The notes below the pieces were generated by a model. The model was not told the origin of the DNA, made no database searches, and worked only from the letters and a program-made list of their open reading frames with translations. Positions 11,994 through 24,870 of a stretch of 64,000 nt of DNA are shown here, piece by piece. Position 1 is the first letter of the stretch; each line of letters starts with the position of its first letter. The position numbers were made by a program, and so were the translations under genes. Origin of the DNA: Delphinapterus leucas (Eukaryota > Chordata > Mammalia > Artiodactyla > Monodontidae); contig NW_022097996.1 in NCBI RefSeq assembly GCF_002288925.2, positions 12,272,139 through 12,336,138 of the forward strand, given 5' to 3'.

Positions 11994-13439
11994 AAACCTG
12001 GCGGGGGCCACACAGGTTTCGTTGGGGAACTGCAGAGTGAGAGGCCCAACAAAGACTAAGGGCAAAGGGCAAGCGCAGGTGCAGGAGGAGAACAGGAGGG
12101 GTACAGCCCTTCCTTCATTCCAGGCAACTCCTGCAAATATTTTCAGCTTCACTTGGAGGAAGAAAAGTGCAACTTGACTGCCCCTTGCCGCCCCTCCCCC
12201 AGCCCCTCTCTCACGCAGGGACTGAGTCAGGGGAGCAGAGCTGGTTGACTCAGACCCTTCTGGGTCTGTGCTGTCCAGGGAGACCCATCTGTGGGGCCTG
12301 CCCAGCTTGCAGCCCTCAGGGAGCTTTCACTGGCAGCCATGGCCTGGAATCCCCACCCTGCTAGCGGCTGCAGGCCCAAGGGCCCCTGTGGTGTCACCTG
12401 GTCAGGGTGCAGTTGTCCCAAAGAGCTGGGACGGTCTGTGTGGTCACAGCAAGGTTTCCTGGTGGAGGCGGCAGCAGCTGAAATAACCAGAAGACCCCCT
12501 CTAGGGTCCTCAGCCATGCGAGCTTCTGGCACTACCAGTGACACAGTGTCTGAGCAGCACATTCTTAACTGTGTGTGCGGGAGTGACAGCAGAGTTGGTT
12601 ACACACAGACACAGGTCCTAGGCTCTAGTTCATTTCTATAGAATCACTGAGAAGTCCTGAGCCTCTTTGAGGTCCTACAACTCCTCCGAATTGCCCTGGT
12701 GATTTTAACCTTGAGGAGAAGGATGGGGGCCGGGATGGAGGAGGAAACGGTGGAGGGGAAGCAGACAGCAACATTTAAATTAGGAGCTGGAGACTGAAAA
12801 ACAAAGAACTATGAAAATACAAAGTAGTGTGTGGAGAAATAGGAGAGAATTCCGAGGGGAACCTCAAAGGCTACCAACTGTGGGAAGAACACGGAACTTG
12901 ACTTCAACAGACACTGCAGGCTGTACCAGGGCATCCCTACCAGTCACTATCATCGGAGAGCCTCAGTCTCCTAGCCTGTTAAACAGGAGAACTGATCGCT
13001 CTATCCCAAGGTGGTTGAGAAGCAACGTGTGCGAAGAAGTAGGAAAGGTGAAGGACATTTTATACATGGAGCTGACAGGGGATGCCTTCCAGAAGCCTTC
13101 ACTCTGGTTCTTCCTCATTTTGGACGGGTGACTAAGCAGTTCAAGGTCCAGCATCACCAGGTGTCCCGTTGGTGCAGAGAGGGAGAGAGCCACGCTGACC
13201 TTGAATACGCTGCCTGCAATCACTGAATGAAGGGATCCTGGGGTGACGGGGGCTGAGTGGCAGGACGCTCCATCCCTTTAGGGACAGTGGGAGGGTGTAA
13301 ATGTGGCCTGAGGTGGAGGGTGATCACAGGCTGAGAGGGAGTTTCTTTCCGCTTGCTCTAAGCTGAGGTGGTATTAGTCACCCGCAGAGGGACTGTGCAG
13401 CCAACACTCTCCGAGACTCGCTGACCGTGCCTTGATCCC

Positions 13440-13620
13440 ACGTGCAAGGTGCTGAACCAAGTGCCTTATAGGAATTACCTTGTTCCAGCCTCTCGTGTGA
13501 CCCAAAGGCGAAGGTCATACTGGTATCACCATTTTTAGCTAAGGAGCTTGCCCAGGGCCACACAGCCAGTGACTGATGACTTGAACTCAGACATTTTGAC
13601 CCCAGAGCCTGCACTCCGAC
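13440..13620 (-). repeat. MIR SINE
   Basis: The core reads as antisense MIR: 'gagcttgcccagggccacacagccagtgactgatgacttgaactcagac', with the flanking '...taggaattaccttgttcc'. It is diverged but clear. Confidence 0.7.
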
Positions 13621-14461
13621 AGCCCGCTGTCTCTCTGGGGACAGAAGTAGTATAGGTCTTCTCTTCACCGTTCGCCCGTACCAACTTTCCACCTGGACCG
13701 GAGAGGGATCATTACATTCCCATGAAATGTCAAAGGTAAAAAGAAACTGGACAAAGTGCAGTTAAGGATTCTCCCAAATAACTGCTGGTTTCTGTCTGTT
13801 GGCTACGGTTTCTACAAGCAAAAAGTCAGGGTCACCACGGAGCAGAGCGCAGCCCACGCAGTGCCTGGTGTGAGACCAGGGAGAAGGAAAATCCATGAAA
13901 CCTGTTCTCCAGTCGTGCAGTGGATCTTGTTCTCGGAGAGGCTCTGCCCTTTTAATAAGCTCCTTAGATAACTCTCTGAGGACGCAGGAAAAGGAAGGGG
14001 CTGATGAGTCTGAAGTGTAACAGACAAGTTAAAGTTGAAAACGTGAGCCCGAAACCTACTGCTGGGGAGCTATACATGCAGTGTTCATTCTCCCCACCTT
14101 CTACCTCATTTATCAGGCATTCACAGTTGATGAGTATAGATCGTCGAGATAATAGTATACACTGTGCCAGATTCGTTTTCCAGCTCCCTCCAGGAAAAAA
14201 AAAAGAATAAAATAAAATACCTCCTACACTCTGGGATAATTACCAGGGTTGCTATATCTCCAAATCATTGGGGAGTGTCCAGAATTGAACTGCCTTTATT
14301 GAAAAGTTACATCGATTCAATATATAGTAATACAGGCAAAAATAATTAAGGGTTTGCTCGCCGCTGTGTAAGACCTTAATCTGGATCTCACAAACATTCA
14401 ATAAAGGCTGTATGGTCAGGGAAATAGATGGCTGACAATTTTGCCTGAGAAGACTGGCTGG

Positions 14462-14540
14462 CAAGGAGAGAAAAGGGAAGAGGAGAGGGATAGGGGAAGG
14501 GAGGGGTGGGGGAGAGAGGAGGGAAGGAGGGAGGGAGAGA
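14462..14540 (+). repeat. Polypurine (GGA/GGGA) tract
   Basis: About 80 bases are nearly all G and A, with only single T interruptions and many GGG/GGGG runs. It lies in the last EBF1 intron and could form triplex or quadruplex structures. Confidence 0.85.
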
Positions 14541-15091
14541 CAGAGAGACGTGTTGGAAGAAGCAGGAAGAATTTTGTCCATTTGCTTATCAGGTTAGTGA
14601 ACACCGTTCAGCAAAATGCTTCTATGATGTTTGATAAGCCCTTTAGATGGGGCTTAGACAATAAAACTCAAAGGATCAAATTCTAGATGCAGTGTGAAGT
14701 TTGGACACAAGGAAACTATTCTGCCAGTTTCCAAGAATGTGAAAATTCGATGGGTTCATCACCCGAAAGCCAAGGCCAGAGGGTTGTGTTTTGCTGTGTG
14801 AGTTTTCCACATTGTGCTGATGCTGCTTTATTTCTCATATCGAGGGGAAACCTTGGACCTGATGCCACCCAGACAGGCATTTGCAGTATCCTCTTGACAG
14901 AGGGGCGCTGGACACTGCGCTTGGATTGGGGGTGAAGAGTAGAGATTGGGATGACTCCCAACTTAGGAACTAAATTAAGTCTTTTGTTCCAGTGGATCAG
15001 CATCCCTTAGTGAATGGACATCACACACAGCAGTGAGCCCCAAAGGAAGATGAGCTAGTTAGGAAAAAAAAAAAAACTCCTCCGATTTCAG

Positions 15092-15124
15092 CTAGGATGG
15101 ATAGAAACCTAGGATGGATAGAAA
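15092..15124 (+). repeat. Two-copy tandem duplication, 17-bp period
   Basis: CTAGGATGGATAGAAA occurs at 15092-15107 and again at 15109-15124, one base apart. It is a small local slippage duplication 450 bp before the final exon. Confidence 0.9.
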
Positions 15125-15574
15125 GTCCGATTTGTTATAAACGATGCCTAGTAAGTAACTCAATAGGCTTGGCACCTGGAGTATATTTTCCTCTTCCAAC
15201 CATATAATCTAGAAATTATTTTAGTCTAAGAGTGAAAAATATATTAGACATATATTACAATTTAGTTTACATGTTTATGTCTCTTATGTCATGTATACAA
15301 CCCATTAATGTAAAGCAAAACCTAATTTCTGGCCTCCCAAGCAAAACTTCAACAAGCTTTGTTTATGTTTCAGTGATTCAGTAAGGCTCTGGTGCCTCTC
15401 ATTGGCTGTCTGCTAGACCAGACCTGGAGAAAATGGGTTCCCATATCAGCTGAGGGCACCATCTCCCTGGACGGTACCAGACTGTCCATCCCAGGCCCCG
15501 CCCCTCTCTCTGGTTTCTAGACCTTAATGTAAAGAATCTCTAAGTCTCATGCCTGTGCCACTCTTCCCTTGCAG

Positions 15575-15606
15575 CCATGACCGGACTTGTCGTGCCCCCA
15601 ATGTAA
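15575..15606 (+). CDS. EBF1: EBF1 terminal coding segment and stop
   Basis: The acceptor CTTCCCTTGCAG ends at 15574. CC then completes Ala with the G of the previous exon, and nine codons give MTGLVVPPM before TAA at 15604-15606. This short C-terminal end is a hallmark of the EBF/COE family, and the MTGL form fits EBF1 as I recall it. The coding part is only 32 bases; the rest of the exon is the long 3'UTR. Together with 1871-1958 and 9896-10063, about 95 C-terminal residues are present without interruption. Confidence 0.95.
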
Positions 15607-18515
15607 AGAAGAGGAAGAACTGCTTTCTTATAGCACAAAACTGCTTACTCTGATGGACCAATAATGAAGAAAGCACTAGGAGCTCTCTGGGGAAAGTTGT
15701 GCCCCAAGTGAACATGATGGACAGATCTGGGTTTGCAAGGAGCTGCCTCTTACCTGGTCTCACGTTTCTTGTGTAGCTCTGATGGTAACTACACAAACTG
15801 ACCCTCTTGGGAACAAGGACAAAAGATGTCATTGACGTAGTCAGTGCTAAGAGCAGAAATGCAATTCTTTGTTATGAACATTATGAGAACCACCTTCCTA
15901 TGTTTGTAAAATATTTAAGAAAAAAAATTGGCAAACGATTCATGCTTAATATTTTGGATACTATTTGTTTTTCTTTGTAGGAAAAAAAAGTTGAAAGTTT
16001 CTATTTTCTATGAAGCCTTTCAGATACCAATTTAGTTTATGCAGAAAAAAAAATTGAACAAAACAGGGTACCAGCATGGAAGACTTTCTTAAAATGAAAC
16101 CTGAATTGAATGATGAAATGTTGTTGTATGTGTGTTTGCTTATAGTTTAATCTCTTTAAAAAACAAACAAACAAGAAAAACAAAAAGGAAAAATTTTAAA
16201 ATGTTTTACAATTATTTAAATAAATAAACGTGTAACTTATTGTAAGTAGAGGTAGAAATTAAGACCTTTTTGGAAGAGAGAGGAATTTCTCTTCCTGATG
16301 TAAAATGGAAGTGATGCAAACATGTAGTAACAAGTTTAAAAGGTGTGTGATTATTACTGCAGTTACTTACTAGACTCTTATCCCCCATCCCGCATCCCCC
16401 TCTTTTTCCATCATTTTACTGACCCACAGGCAAGAACATGTATCTTATATAGAACAACCCGATGCAGAAACGATGCAAGTCCATGCACGTACACAAATAC
16501 TCAAACCCATCAATCCATTCCCAGCTCCGTCTGCTTTCTAAATAGTCTACATGTCCCTTTAGGTATTCACTCTTTGTGAATACATAATTTTTAAAATTTA
16601 TATTAGCGTTTAACATTCTCCCCTGAGCAGTGCAGAGAATTCCCATGTTTTAGTGTGTCCCCGGCTTTGCATCCCAGGGAAAGACGGGTCTCACCTTAAA
16701 GACAGCCAAAGCCATGTGACTTTCCCAAACAAGTGGCCTCTGTGGAATCTCCCTTTCAGAGCCCCTCCCTCCCTCCTCTTTGGTTACGTGGTTCAGCACA
16801 GAGATTTAAGCCCCACAGAACTTCAGAAACTGGATTTGAAGACGGTGACTCTGTTTCTTGGACTCTTCATCGTCAATCTTAGGATGTTCACATCCTTTCT
16901 TCTCGCTGCAGATCTCCCCTTTCATGGCATTAAACTCCCTTGAAAAAAATATGTATTCAACTTGACACCGTTTCCAGGCAAGAATGTGATGGGGTGCAGA
17001 AGAGGCACGTTAAAAGCCCTAATCTCTCTACTGATCTTCAAAGAAATGGAAACCTAGATTCTTAGCAGGGTCAGAGAGTAGGGGCATCTGTGTTCCAAGC
17101 AACACATTTCCTCAGGCCTGCGACAGGCACTCGTAAGTTCTGGGACTAGCTCTTAGCAGGAGAAACCTTGCAGGAACTGCTAACATGGAGTAAAGTCTTG
17201 AAAGCCTGTGTGATCCTGGAGATGTATCCAGAATTATCTGGATTGCCAACAAGGATGTCATTTTTGTCCAGACCAGGGTTCTCCTTGCTGACTCATTGGC
17301 ACCACAGTATAGTCTATATACAGACTTCAGTTTGGGCTTCTTGGTTGGGGTTCTATTAGAAATTGATGCAGCTCTGCTGGAAAAACATGTTTAGTGCATC
17401 TGAGCCAATTTTGGACAACTTCATAAATTCAGCCTCCCTTCCATTTGCTCACACCTATTCAACCCCCAATGGTCTTATTTGCCTTTAATCTATTCTAGGA
17501 CTACCCAATATGACCCAAGGGTATTTCTACGCACATGATAATCCAAGGGTTTGGAAACCCGGCATACTCGTAATTCCTGCTGACTGTCCCTATCCCTCCT
17601 AGTCAGGGCTTAAAGCACCAAAAAGAAACAGGGAAACACACAAGAGAACTTTCCCCAGTGAAAAATCTGATGGGAGAGGAAGAGTGTGGATGACAAACAT
17701 CACCATCCAAAAGTGAAAGCAGAACAAAATTAAGCATGTTTAGACCTGGATTTGCGCCAATCCAACATAAGGAAATGTGTTTTTTAAGTAGCATTTTGCT
17801 TCTAGAGTCTGTGAAGTTTGCTCTTGCATGAAGATGAGTGCAGTACTGTCTTCAAAATGATTGTAGAATTTCTTGGTAGCTTTACACCGAAAAATGTGTG
17901 TAACTAAATACCAGACATCCTTGACCATTCAGCTAGAACCTCAGCAGTGACAGATCTATTTAAGTGTACAAATGTGTGTAAGGATGATTTTTAGTGTACT
18001 AATAAATTAAAAACAAAGCTACTCTGTCCTCTTTAGTCATTGCTGTTAAATCATTCCGGTCCCAGGTTATTTTTGTGCCACTTGGAATAAGTATTTCTAT
18101 AGGTAACTACAAATTCTATCCTATCTTTGTAAAAGGAGCTGTGTTAAGAATTTTCACTTAAAGGGACAGTTTACTTCATTATTTATCTCATTTTTTGTTA
18201 TATCATCGTATTTTCCCCCAGTTTTTCTTTGCACATTTCAATATGCATGGTTTAAAAACCATCCCCTTCTCTACCTTTTGTACAGTAAGGTCTCATTTTC
18301 AAACTGTATAGTTTCATTTTATCGTTTTGCTTTGTCAGTTATATACAGTATAAAGTTGCTATGCACAGAGCTTTTTGTAAAGACAGCTTTTTTGTTTACT
18401 GTTTTTAATGGTCTTACTTATGAAAGAATATCTTGTTTGTAAAATGAATATGTCTACTTCAGTTTTAAACTTTAAATTATCCTAACAAAAAATAAAATTT
18501 TTGTACTGTAAAAAT
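15607..18515 (+). other. EBF1: EBF1 3' untranslated region
   Basis: About 2.9 kb lies between the stop codon and the terminal poly(A) signal. The stretch is A/T rich toward its end and free of recognisable transposons, as expected of a constrained 3'UTR. Possible earlier poly(A) signals are AATAAA at 16219-16224 (overlapping a second at 16223-16228) and 18001-18006. The exact cleavage position is inferred, not seen. The length is consistent with the long 3'UTR expected for EBF1. Confidence 0.8.
18491..18496 (+). terminator. EBF1: Distal EBF1 poly(A) signal AATAAA
   Basis: A canonical AATAAA, followed after ~35 bases by GGCCTTTTTT, sits at the end of the repeat-free 3'UTR and just before a SINE. 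The SINE target duplication repeats the U-rich stretch on both sides, so a U-rich downstream element remains next to the signal. Confidence 0.7.
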
Positions 18516-18536
18516 AATTGGAACTTGGCCTTTTTT

Positions 18537-18828
18537 AAAAAAAATTATTTAGTTTATTTACTTTATTTTTGGCTGCATTGTTGCTGCACACGGAATTTCT
18601 CTAGCTGCAGCGAGCGGGGCTACTCTTCGTTGTGGTGTGCGGGCTTCAGCAGTTGTGGCTCACAGGCTTAGTAGTTGTGGCTCACAGGCTCTAGAGCGCA
18701 GGCTCAGTAGTTGTGGCGCACGGGCTTGGTTGCTCCGCGGCATGTGGGATCTTCCCAGACAAGGGCTCGAACCCGTGTCCCCTGCATTGGCAGGCGGATT
18801 CTTAACCACTGCGCCACCAGGGAAGCCC
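18537..18828 (-). mobile_element. CHR-type SINE (long, CHR-1-like), full length
   Basis: Read on the minus strand it starts GGGCTTCCCTGGTGGCGCAG, has A- and B-box-like tRNA sequence, and ends in an A-rich AAATAAA tail (seen here as T-rich 18537-18575). The 10-bp GGCCTTTTTT at 18527-18536 and 18829-18838 is the target-site duplication. The following run of 23 T (18833-18855) belongs to the target side. Confidence 0.9.
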
Positions 18829-19714
18829 GGCCTTTTTTTTTTTTTTTTTTTTTTTGAAGTGGAAAAAATTGAGTTTGGGACTTATTCTTAAGTTTGGGGA
18901 TTTCCTCATAGCTGCGAGTCCCCGAATTCTGGTTGAGGAAATCTTACTATTATCTTTTGCTTACATGGAAAGTGTTCTGAGGTGCTTACCTGGAAGAGGA
19001 AATTCGTATGACTTTAGGCCATTTTTTCTGTATGTATTTATTTATGTATCCATCTGGTCAAATCCCTTCATAAAAACTCAATGATCCTACATCCAGTGTT
19101 GGACTTTTTGGGGTAGGTGAGTAGTCTACTTAGATTTGAAACTGCAAAAGTGAACAAATGTTAAAGGCTGATCCATCAGACACTGAGGCTGGACACAGAC
19201 GTGATGCTTATTTTTAGATCATAGGAAGAGAACAAGACACATGCCTCTGGAAGGAAATAATTTATAGAAAATAGCTCATACAGGAAGATGGAAGCACTGT
19301 AGGAGCTCAGAGAAGATGGCGATCACAAAGAGCTGGACGTGGTCAGAGAAGGTTCCATGGGGGAGGCAGGGCTTGATGGGGCCTTCAAAGGATGGTAGAA
19401 ATGTTGCAGTAGAGGTTGGCAGTGAGCACTGCAGAGGGGAAGGCCATGATGAAAAAGGCAAGTAAAGGGAAATTCACAAAGCACCTTTAGGAGAATGTGA
19501 TTCTGAGCACGATTTTTCCACCAGACTATTCACAAGCACACTCATAATAGGACTATCTGATTTCTCTTACAAGGGTATAGAGATCTGCAAGGAACACATA
19601 AACTGTGCTCCTTGCATAAGTGGGTGAGACGCTATTTCTAAGCACTATTCTGAGAAAGCCACCGTGGTTTTGCTTTTTTCCGTGTTGACCGGCTCTCTGC
19701 GTAGACTGTGCCTC

Positions 19715-19985
19715 CCCTGGGTCTTTGCCTGGTGCCTTCCCAGCCTTCAGGCCACAGTTTAAGTAGCATCTACTCAGGGAGGACTTTGCTGACCTCCGAT
19801 CGTGCAGATTTCCCACCTAGTCTCTTTAGCTGGCCTCTGTTTGTGTCCTTGTAATTTGTATTCATTTGTGGTCCAGTTTAACTTGAAGGCTCATAAGACC
19901 AGGGCCCTTATCTGTCACAATCCTGGATGTGGAGCTCAGAGCCCAGCGCCTGAGATGCCTCACGAATACTTGTTAAATGAGCAAA
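19715..19985 (+). mobile_element. L2 LINE 3' end fragment
   Basis: The blocks 'tctactcagggaggactttgctgacc', 'aaggctcataagaccagggccc' and 'cacgaatacttgttaaatgag' follow the order of the L2 3' end, which finishes with a TTGTTGAATGA-like tail. It is diverged. Confidence 0.75.
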
Positions 19986-20499
19986 TGAGAGACTGAATTC
20001 TGAGCCCTAGAGGCAGCCCTGCCTTGGCATGTGGGAGAGGTAGCTGATCTGTCACAAATGATAGGAAACAGTATCACTTTGAGAATCCACTCTTTAGGGA
20101 CTACCTTGTCAGTCAGCTAATCCAAAAAAAATGATGGAGTGTGTCTACAATAGAAAGTGACTGGTTGTTTAATAAACATAGGAAACTCAAAATGAGAAGG
20201 AAGTGAGGAATAAGAAAAGATCTGTGGCTGGTATCCTGTTGGGTAGGTCACTTTGTCCCTTGGCCCTGGAGCTTCTGTGGATTCTCCTGATGCTCAGATA
20301 TCATTCCAGAACCAGAAATGGGGTCCTTTGGGGGAATGTACATTCCATTCCTATTCCAGATATGCCACTTGACTTGTCCACCGCAGACCTGAATCTCAAA
20401 GAGCTTATGGTGCATTCACCGAACTGCAAGAAGTTCAGAGTGGCTGTAGGGCACTGAATGTGAGACTGGGATGAGACTGAAAACTTTAAGAACTAGGTC

Positions 20500-21050
20500 C
20501 TAAAGGACGTTGTTCATCATGCCAGAGAGTTTAGTCTTCATCCATAGGACTATGCTGTAGGTAATGGAAAACTATTACAAGAACTTGAGTCAAGGAGTGA
20601 CACGACTCACTTTATGCCATAGAAAAATTACAGTGTGGATTATGGATTGGAGCAAGTGGATATTGGAGGCGAGGAGACCAATTAGGCTAGGGATAAAAGA
20701 CAGCTGACAAGGACCTGTGTGCTGGACCATCGCTACGACTGGTGTCATTCTGGCTGGTCAGTGTCTGTGCCATGCCAGTTGATAAATGTTTTAAAATTAC
20801 TCTGCAGTTAGGAGACTATGGCCATAATCCAAACAAGAGAGAGTCATACCTGAACTAAGGCTGGGCAACAGAGATGGAAAGTAGAGGAAAGACTTGAGAG
20901 AAAGCTTTGCAGTTTGACGGGACTTTATAACTGGTTAGATGTGAGAATGAAGGAGATGGGGTGACTAGGATAACTCCCAGTTTGCTAGTTAGGCTATTGG
21001 ATTTTGTGGTAACATTAGCTGAAGTAGGGAATAAAGAGAGAAACCTGTTG
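20500..21050 (+). mobile_element. Ancient interspersed repeat, LINE-like (family uncertain)
   Basis: The text 'aggagtgacacgactcactttatgcc', 'gaggcgaggagaccaattaggctag' and 'gatgactcccag'-like wording belongs to a very old mammalian repeat whose family name I cannot fix. A related piece may lie at 19300-19480. Confidence 0.4.
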
Positions 21051-21269
21051 CAGGGAATTGAAAGATATGATGATTTTAAATTGGGGCATATCTGTTGCAG
21101 TTCCTCCTTTTCTTTCATGGTTACTTGATGATTGCTTTCTACAGTTTATTCAGGAAGGACTCAGGAGAATTATACTCCCTGGTTCACACATACAAAAACA
21201 AATGGCTACTCTATTTCTATTTGATTGGCTGTTTAGTTGGGTATAAAATTTTCCTGAGTTACACTCTCT

Positions 21270-22060
21270 TTCTTTGAGGACTTCATAGGAGTTTTTAAAA
21301 ACTCTCTTCCAGTGTTGAATGTTTCTGTGATGATATCTGAAGCATGCCTCTTTTTCTTTTTTCTTTTTTTTTATGCCTCTTTTTCTCATTCTCTTCTTTT
21401 ATTGCTCACATATAAGCAAGGCAATCCTATAATTTGTTTTCTAAGTCAGGACACTTTTGAGAGTGAAAAGGCCACAATAATTATGCCTGGAAAACAGAAG
21501 TAAACTGGCACTTGGTCACTCTACTTATAAATGACTTCGTATTTTTGTCTGCTTGCGCAAAGGAGTCTTTCTTTGTATTTGAAGTCCAGTAACTTTATTG
21601 GGATGTGTCTTAGTGTTGATTGTTCTGTTTAATTTTTTCCCCCCTGGGGTGCAGCATTCCCTCTCAATGCGTAAATTCAAGTCTTCTTTTATTTCTGGAA
21701 GTTTTTCTTTAAATACAATACTAAAATATTTTCTCTGTTCCTTTTATTTTCGCTGTTCTTACTAGAGACACAAATTATGCATTTGCTGGATCTCTAGGGT
21801 CCACCATTCATCTCTATCACATTCTCTCCAGCCACTCTTGACTCTTAGGTCATTTGTATGCTTGCTTTTCTCACTCTTGTCCTCCTCTGTATCCTTTCTC
21901 ATGTGGCCTTAATTTCTCAGATAGTTTTACTTTTCTCTTTCACTTTTTCATAAGCTGTGCCACCTTATATCCTATCATTTTCTATTGTGTTGCTTATTTT
22001 CTTTGAGCTATTGCACCTCTGCTCTGAGCTATTGTTTTATAGAGAAATTATTTTGTTATT
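21270..22060 (-). mobile_element. Ancient L1M fragment, antisense
   Basis: The order of phrases such as 'aactttattgggatgtgtcttagtgttg', 'ggaagtttttctttaaatac' and 'agagacacaaattatgcatttgctgg' matches the reverse orientation of an old L1M element. The boundaries are approximate. Confidence 0.6.
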
Positions 22061-23529
22061 TTATTATTATTATCATCATAAAGAACTTGATCAGAATTAC
22101 CATCTGCTCCATGAAAATTGATTTTTTTCAGGTAAGTGTCTTTACCTATCATTTGTTTACTTTTTCTTTTTTCCCTTCATGGTCTATGTATATAAATCAT
22201 ATTTAGATACCTCTTTGAGAATATTCATCTTTGTTTGAGGTGAGTTTTTCCTGGATCAGCTATTTGCCAGAAGTTTGAGAGCAGAGGGTCTAGGACCATG
22301 TACCAGGCCAGCAGGAATTCTAATTTCAGAGATGTGCATGTGTTTGTATATAAGAATAGTGGCAGGGTTGGGGGGTGGGGAGACTTCTTTTAGCTTTTAC
22401 TTCTTCTTGGGGAAAATAAATCAGCATTTCCACAACTGCTCACAATACATACTACTCTTCCTCACCAACTGGCTGCTTCTTACACATCTGGCTTGTTTGG
22501 GCAATTCCCTCATCAGTTTTGCCTTCTGTGCTTCCTGCCTCTGTCAAATGGGGTCCAGAGATACGTCCACGGCCAGATTCTGTTTGTTCCAATCGTTTCA
22601 ACAAGAGACTGTTGGTTTTGACCCTTACGATAGCCACATTTATCCCACCAGCTTTGTCTGACATTAGCATCTGAAGCGTCCTTTCTCAGTCTCTACCCGT
22701 TCCTGTTTTACTTTCACTGCCATTGCCATCCCTTCCTCATTAATTGTGTTTTGGGGTAACCAATTTTCCTAGTTTCATCAAAGATGAAATTCATGCCTCT
22801 CCTTCTCCTTTCCTTGTTTTCTTTTGAGTGATTCTGAGTGGGAATTGATGGAAAAGGTCTTATGATAGCATTTTCATCTGATGTCTTCATATTCTCTGCC
22901 TTGCATCTTGGTAATTCACGAAAAAGGGATTGCTGCACAGGGCTATGAACTCCTTCATTCTACCACCATTCTGCCTTTGACCTTGGAGATTACCCTTGAT
23001 AACCAGCTCTTGGGGCCCAGCTCACTGGCTACATTCTTCACTTTCTCCATTGGACTCCGCCAAACACAAATAATAAGATACATGTAATTCCCCAAACGAC
23101 TACTAAAATGATTGTCCAGCTGAAATTTGTCACAATGAATAAAACACAAAAAGGGACCCATAGCTTGACTCTTGGAAATATGATGAAATGGCACATACTC
23201 TGTCATGCCATCAGTGCTCTTGGTTATTCCCCCAAAGATGATCCCACTTTAAATAGTAAAACTCTATTTTCCATAAATCATATGCATAGAAGGCAGTATG
23301 ATAAAATGGGAATGGCTAGAATTCAGAGATCTTGATTCAAATTCAAATTCTACTATTCTTATCTATGTAATCTTGAGTAAATCACTACATTGTCTTATTC
23401 TTTTCAAATGTAAACCAAGAACAACTATACATCTATATGTATATGTGTGTATGTATAAACACATGGATATCATATGTATATTATACACACACCCATATAT
23501 ACACATAGAGTTGTTCTTTTCCTTGTTTT

Positions 23530-23615
23530 GCATTTGAGAAGACTGAGACCCAATGCAGCAATTTATTCAAGATTACATAACTAAGGACGTACACAGCTAA
23601 GGATCGATATCATTA
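23530..23615 (-). repeat. MIR-like remnant
   Basis: The text 'catttgagaagactgagacccaatg...attacataactaagga' resembles a short antisense MIR core. Confidence 0.4.
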
Positions 23616-23824
23616 TGTATGTATATATGTATCATTGTTATTACGATTAAAAGAAAACACGTATGTACATTAAAGGATGTAAGCTCCATGAGTGATAATT
23701 TTCTGGTTTTGGTCTGTTTACTACTCTATTCCCAGCACTTCAAATAGTACTGAGCAGGCAGCCCTCAATAAAAAATTAACAATTAAATGAATATGTAAAT
23801 GCCTACATGTGGTATAGAGGCTCA

Positions 23825-23960
23825 GTGAATTCAAAACCGCAGCTTCAGCATGGGCTTTCGAGTTCTACAGACTCAGGTTTGCATCCTAGCTCTCCCATTT
23901 GCCAGTAAAAGGATGGAATATGCACGGGAACTCAGCACTCTCTGGTTCATCACCTTTGAA
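23825..23960 (+). repeat. MIR-like remnant
   Basis: The text 'gggctttcgagttctacagactcaggtttgcatcctagctctccc' matches the sense 5' part of MIR. Confidence 0.55.
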
Positions 23961-24664
23961 AGAGCCAAACTATCGTGGCTGGCCCTGCCTTGGAATCACT
24001 TAACATCTTCCTCTCACACGGCTCCAGCTGCTTCTCAGACAGGAGCTAAGAAGGGAAGCAGTGAGAGCACAAGGCTCACTCCAGTCTGTTTTGGGGATAA
24101 AAGAGTGAAGAGCAATGAGACCATTATTTGGTCATGGATACCCTTTGAGCCAACAGTAAAAATTAGGGTAGAACAAAAGGCCCCATGCCCGGGAAACAGT
24201 TCTCCAGCACTCTGCATCCTTGGGAGTGGTATACCCAAGAGAAGCCACAGTCCCAGTTCTTTTTAAGTGACAATAAAAAAAGAGTAAAGGATGTGTGTCC
24301 CAATCACCAGTCTATGTTTTCTTCCATTAAAAGTTAAGAAGAACTTTTTATCATAGACCAGAATATCTGGTGTGTCATGAATCTGACTTTTGAAGACAAA
24401 GCAAGCATTGTTTTCGATTCCAGATTTTCACAAGTCCAAGAGCATGAACCCATGAAAAATTGCTTTTAAGACGGGAATGAGACCAGAATGACTTATAATA
24501 TCAAATCCAAATATCTACCATTTCTGCACTGAGCAAGGGCAGAAGAGTTGCATAAAGCTTTTAGTGCCTCAAAGATTGTGACTACATAAATTTGAAATAT
24601 TAGTCATCAAATATTAATAACACTTGTTGTTAGCAATAATAATGATAATGACTAATACAGTGAA

Positions 24665-24870
24665 AATGCTAAACTTCCATTCTAGACGCTGTGGAGTGGC
24701 AAAAAGAGTGAGAGCACTGGAAATGAGCAGACCTGAGTTCAAATCCCACTTCCATCCCTTACTGTAACTGTATAACTACCAGAAAATTACCTTAAGGAGC
24801 TACAGCTTCTTCCTCTGTAAAAATAGTGATAAGAAGACCTTTACGCCAAGATTATTTTCCCACCAAGGTT
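24665..24870 (+). repeat. MIR SINE
   Basis: A MIR in sense orientation: 'gagcactggaaatgagcagacctgagttcaaatcccacttcc' followed by 'ttcttcctctgtaaaaatagtgataa'. Confidence 0.75.

Larger units (their letters stand above)
10064..15574 (+). other. EBF1: Last EBF1 intron
   Basis: The intron is 5.5 kb, running from GTAAGC to CTTCCCTTGCAG. It contains an L1 3' end (11560-11993), a MIR (13440-13620), a polypurine tract (14462-14540) and a 17-bp tandem duplication (15092-15124). The remaining stretches (10064-11546, 12007-13440 and 13620-14460) show no recognisable gene, RNA or repeat. Confidence 0.9.

Noticed and set aside
18537..18828. tRNA gene
   Set aside because: The A/B-box-like sequence belongs to the tRNA-derived head of CHR SINEs; no intact cloverleaf with acceptor stem is followed by a terminator.
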